A stretch of DNA of 20,188 nucleotides from a virus. The position numbers and the translations under genes are program-made. This document shows positions 18,441 through 20,188 of the stretch, in pieces (position 1 is the first letter of the stretch; every line of letters starts with the position of its first letter). Below the pieces are notes generated by a model. That model saw nothing but the letters and a program-made list of their open reading frames with translations. It had not been told where the DNA came from and searched no databases. The stretch covers positions 1 through 20,188 of IMG/VR virus record IMGVR_UViG_3300022592_000191; one strand, given 5' to 3'.

Positions 18441-20188
18441 ATGAAGAACTACAGACAGTTATTGAAAGAACTACCGTCCAGATCGGTCGTGTTTGCATAC
18501 GGCAAATTCAACCCACCGACAACTGGACATGAACTGCTTGTAAAGACAGTTAAAAAATTGGCAGAACAAAGAAATTCTGACCACATCATCTTCGCTTCCC
18601 CATCTAAAGATACTAAAACTTCTCCACTTGTAGTCGAGAAGAAGATTCATTATCTGGAAATTATGTTTCCAAATACTAAGTTCAATGCAGCCGATGAAGA
18701 TACTAAGAATATAATCTCCATTGCCAAAGAACTTAATGAGAAGTATAAGAACATCGTTCTGGTTGCTGGCGAGGATCAGGTTACAGAGTTAACTGCATTA
18801 TTGAACTCTCGCAATGGTAAAGACTTTCGTTTTGAATCCATTGAAGTAATTGCCGCTGGAACTCCAGATGCTGATGATGTGAAGATGCGTAACTTTGCAT
18901 CTAAAGGTTTATACGAACAATTTAAACAGGGATTACCAAGCGTAATTCGTGACATCGATAGTCGTCGTCTGATGAATGATATTCGTCAGGGTCTTGGACT
19001 TGAGATTGTAAAAGAAGAAATTAAATTAGTTAAAGATAATATTCGTGAACAATATTTCCGTGGTGAGATCTTCAAACTTGAAGAAATCGTTGAGTCGGAT
19101 GGTGTTGTTTATAAGATTGTTAAACGTGGTTCGAATCACTTGCTTCTACAAACTGAAGAAGGTAACTTAGTCAGTAAATGGATTCAAGACGTAACACCAT
19201 CAAAGAGAGAATTTATGGTAGAGAAATTTAAAGTTTGGGTAGAAGGCGTAATTCAAAATAGCGGGACTGACCAGATTAGTTTCGTTGGTTCTGTTGCCGA
19301 CAAAGAAGCAGTTTCTTCTACCGATGAGAAGCCAAACAAAAAAGTTAAAAAGTACAAAGACATTTCCTTCGGTCCAGATATGAACGATGGAAAGATTAAT
19401 GTCTCTGAACAACATGAGCCACCAATTGACCATGGTACTGAACAGGCTGGTGTTGGTGCTCAACAAGTAATGGCAATGCATAATCTTCCTGGTAAAGTTG
19501 GACATACATTACATCCAACAGGAAACGATAATGTTCGTCGCCGTAAAATTGCATATACTCTCGGTGAAGATCAGCATGACTTATACGACTTGGCTCAGTC
19601 TCACAAAGAAACTGCAGAGAAATCAAAGTCAAAAGGAAACATGGGCGCATATCATGCTCATATGGTTCTACACCATGAAACACTTGGTGGCTGGCATGAA
19701 GCTAAAGGACGTAGTTCTTCTGCCGATCGTGAATACGAAAAAGCTGAACACCATCACAATCAGTCATTGAAGCATCCATATATGACTGAATCTTTTCACC
19801 ACACTAAAGTAACAGATGGTGAGAATGGCGCAAAGATAGTTAGCCATGGCGATCACATTAAGATTGTTGTTCCAACTGAACATCACAAAGTGATGAAGGG
19901 ATTACAACATGGCGAACACCATTCCTTCAAGAATCACAATGATGAAGAGTGGGGAATTATTAAACATGGTAACAGTTATGTGTTCAAACCACATAGTATG
20001 GATACTGGTGTTTATGGTGGATTTGCATGTCAGGTTCCGTGTGATCACTTTCATGGTGGAAAAGATACTGAAACTCAAGAAGTTTCTGAAGCGCACAAGA
20101 TTGGCGACAAAGTTATTATGACCAGAGGTCCAAAAGATGTTGTTGGAAAAACTGGTCATGTTGGTGAGATTCGTAAGCGTTGGGCTGG
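18441..20188 (+). CDS. Large nucleotidyltransferase-fusion protein, 3'-partial, capsid-targeting start
   Basis: The frame stays open to the right edge, so at least 582 residues are present and the end is missing. The start at 18441 gives MKNYRQLLKE, the fourth targeting-like decamer; an in-frame ATG at 18432 would add MGT. A nucleotidyltransferase domain follows: VVFAYGKFNPPTTGHELL, LVAGEDQ and KMRNFASKGLYEQFKQGLPS, the last two shared with the preceding protein. Then comes a segment (about 180-265) seen after such domains in other phages, as I recall. The rest is long, hydrophilic and His-rich (HHHNQ, EHHSF), and near the edge HKIGDKVIMTRG followed by GKTGHVGEI resembles a KOW motif. Function beyond the nucleotidyltransferase is unknown. 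No clear Shine-Dalgarno. Confidence 0.85.
   Translation, partial: MKNYRQLLKELPSRSVVFAYGKFNPPTTGHELLVKTVKKLAEQRNSDHIIFASPSKDTKTSPLVVEKKIHYLEIMFPNTKFNAADEDTKNIISIAKELNEKYKNIVLVAGEDQVTELTALLNSRNGKDFRFESIEVIAAGTPDADDVKMRNFASKGLYEQFKQGLPSVIRDIDSRRLMNDIRQGLGLEIVKEEIKLVKDNIREQYFRGEIFKLEEIVESDGVVYKIVKRGSNHLLLQTEEGNLVSKWIQDVTPSKREFMVEKFKVWVEGVIQNSGTDQISFVGSVADKEAVSSTDEKPNKKVKKYKDISFGPDMNDGKINVSEQHEPPIDHGTEQAGVGAQQVMAMHNLPGKVGHTLHPTGNDNVRRRKIAYTLGEDQHDLYDLAQSHKETAEKSKSKGNMGAYHAHMVLHHETLGGWHEAKGRSSSADREYEKAEHHHNQSLKHPYMTESFHHTKVTDGENGAKIVSHGDHIKIVVPTEHHKVMKGLQHGEHHSFKNHNDEEWGIIKHGNSYVFKPHSMDTGVYGGFACQVPCDHFHGGKDTETQEVSEAHKIGDKVIMTRGPKDVVGKTGHVGEIRKRWA

Overview
The window looks like part of the genome of a T4-like tailed phage (myovirus). 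It carries a T4-type replication and recombination set: gp30-like ATP-dependent DNA ligase, DexA-like exonuclease, gp43-like family-B DNA polymerase, UvsX recombinase and gp41 helicase. All genes are on the + strand, tightly packed with ATGA and TAATG overlaps, and many small phage-only ORFs lie between them. I saw no tRNA, rRNA, integrase, insertion sequence or CRISPR array. Several small proteins resemble families I know from marine T4-like phages. The host cannot be named, but four exact TTGACA-N17-TATAAT promoters suggest a bacterium with an ordinary sigma-70 (inference).

Layout. (1) 1-762: end of one gene and two small genes, with a CTAAATAC late-promoter-like site and a hairpin covering a ribosome binding site. 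(2) 763-965: two hairpins, at least one a good intrinsic terminator, then a T4-early-like promoter. (3) 966-5133: small unknown genes, DNA ligase, more small genes and a DnaQ-fold exonuclease. (4) 5137-11244: DNA polymerase, a small 2-oxoglutarate/Fe(II) hydroxylase, thioredoxin, UvsX, a small protein and the helicase. (5) 11254-15055: a TET/JBP-like 2OG-Fe(II) dioxygenase, a cytidylyltransferase, a GT-B glycosyltransferase and a putative zinc metalloprotease; the first three are joined by ATGA overlaps and look like a DNA base-modification pathway. (6) 15088-20188: a conserved unknown protein, a ligase-fold (KxDG) protein split over two ORFs, a small Cys-containing protein and two related nucleotidyltransferases. 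The last runs off the right edge.

Two threads tie the genes together. First, the polymerase, the TET/JBP-like dioxygenase and the glycosyltransferase all end in the same kind of tail (NLEDFFG, SLDEFFG, TLDSLFG at the extreme C-terminus). The polymerase tail is the expected sliding-clamp-binding peptide, so the modification enzymes may ride the clamp and modify DNA as it is made. Second, four proteins of the last block start with nearly the same decamer (MLHFKEYLKE, MLSFSEYLEE, MLRFLDFLKE, MKNYRQLLKE). It matches the pattern of the T4 capsid-targeting sequence of internal head proteins, including an L-x-E prohead-protease-like site at residues 8-10. These enzymes are predicted to be packaged in the head and injected with the DNA.

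Regulation appears layered. Exact or near-consensus sigma-70 promoters sit inside coding sequence shortly upstream of major genes. One has its -10 box in the middle of a perfect 10-bp inverted repeat. CTAAATA sites mark likely late transcription of some genes at both ends of the window.
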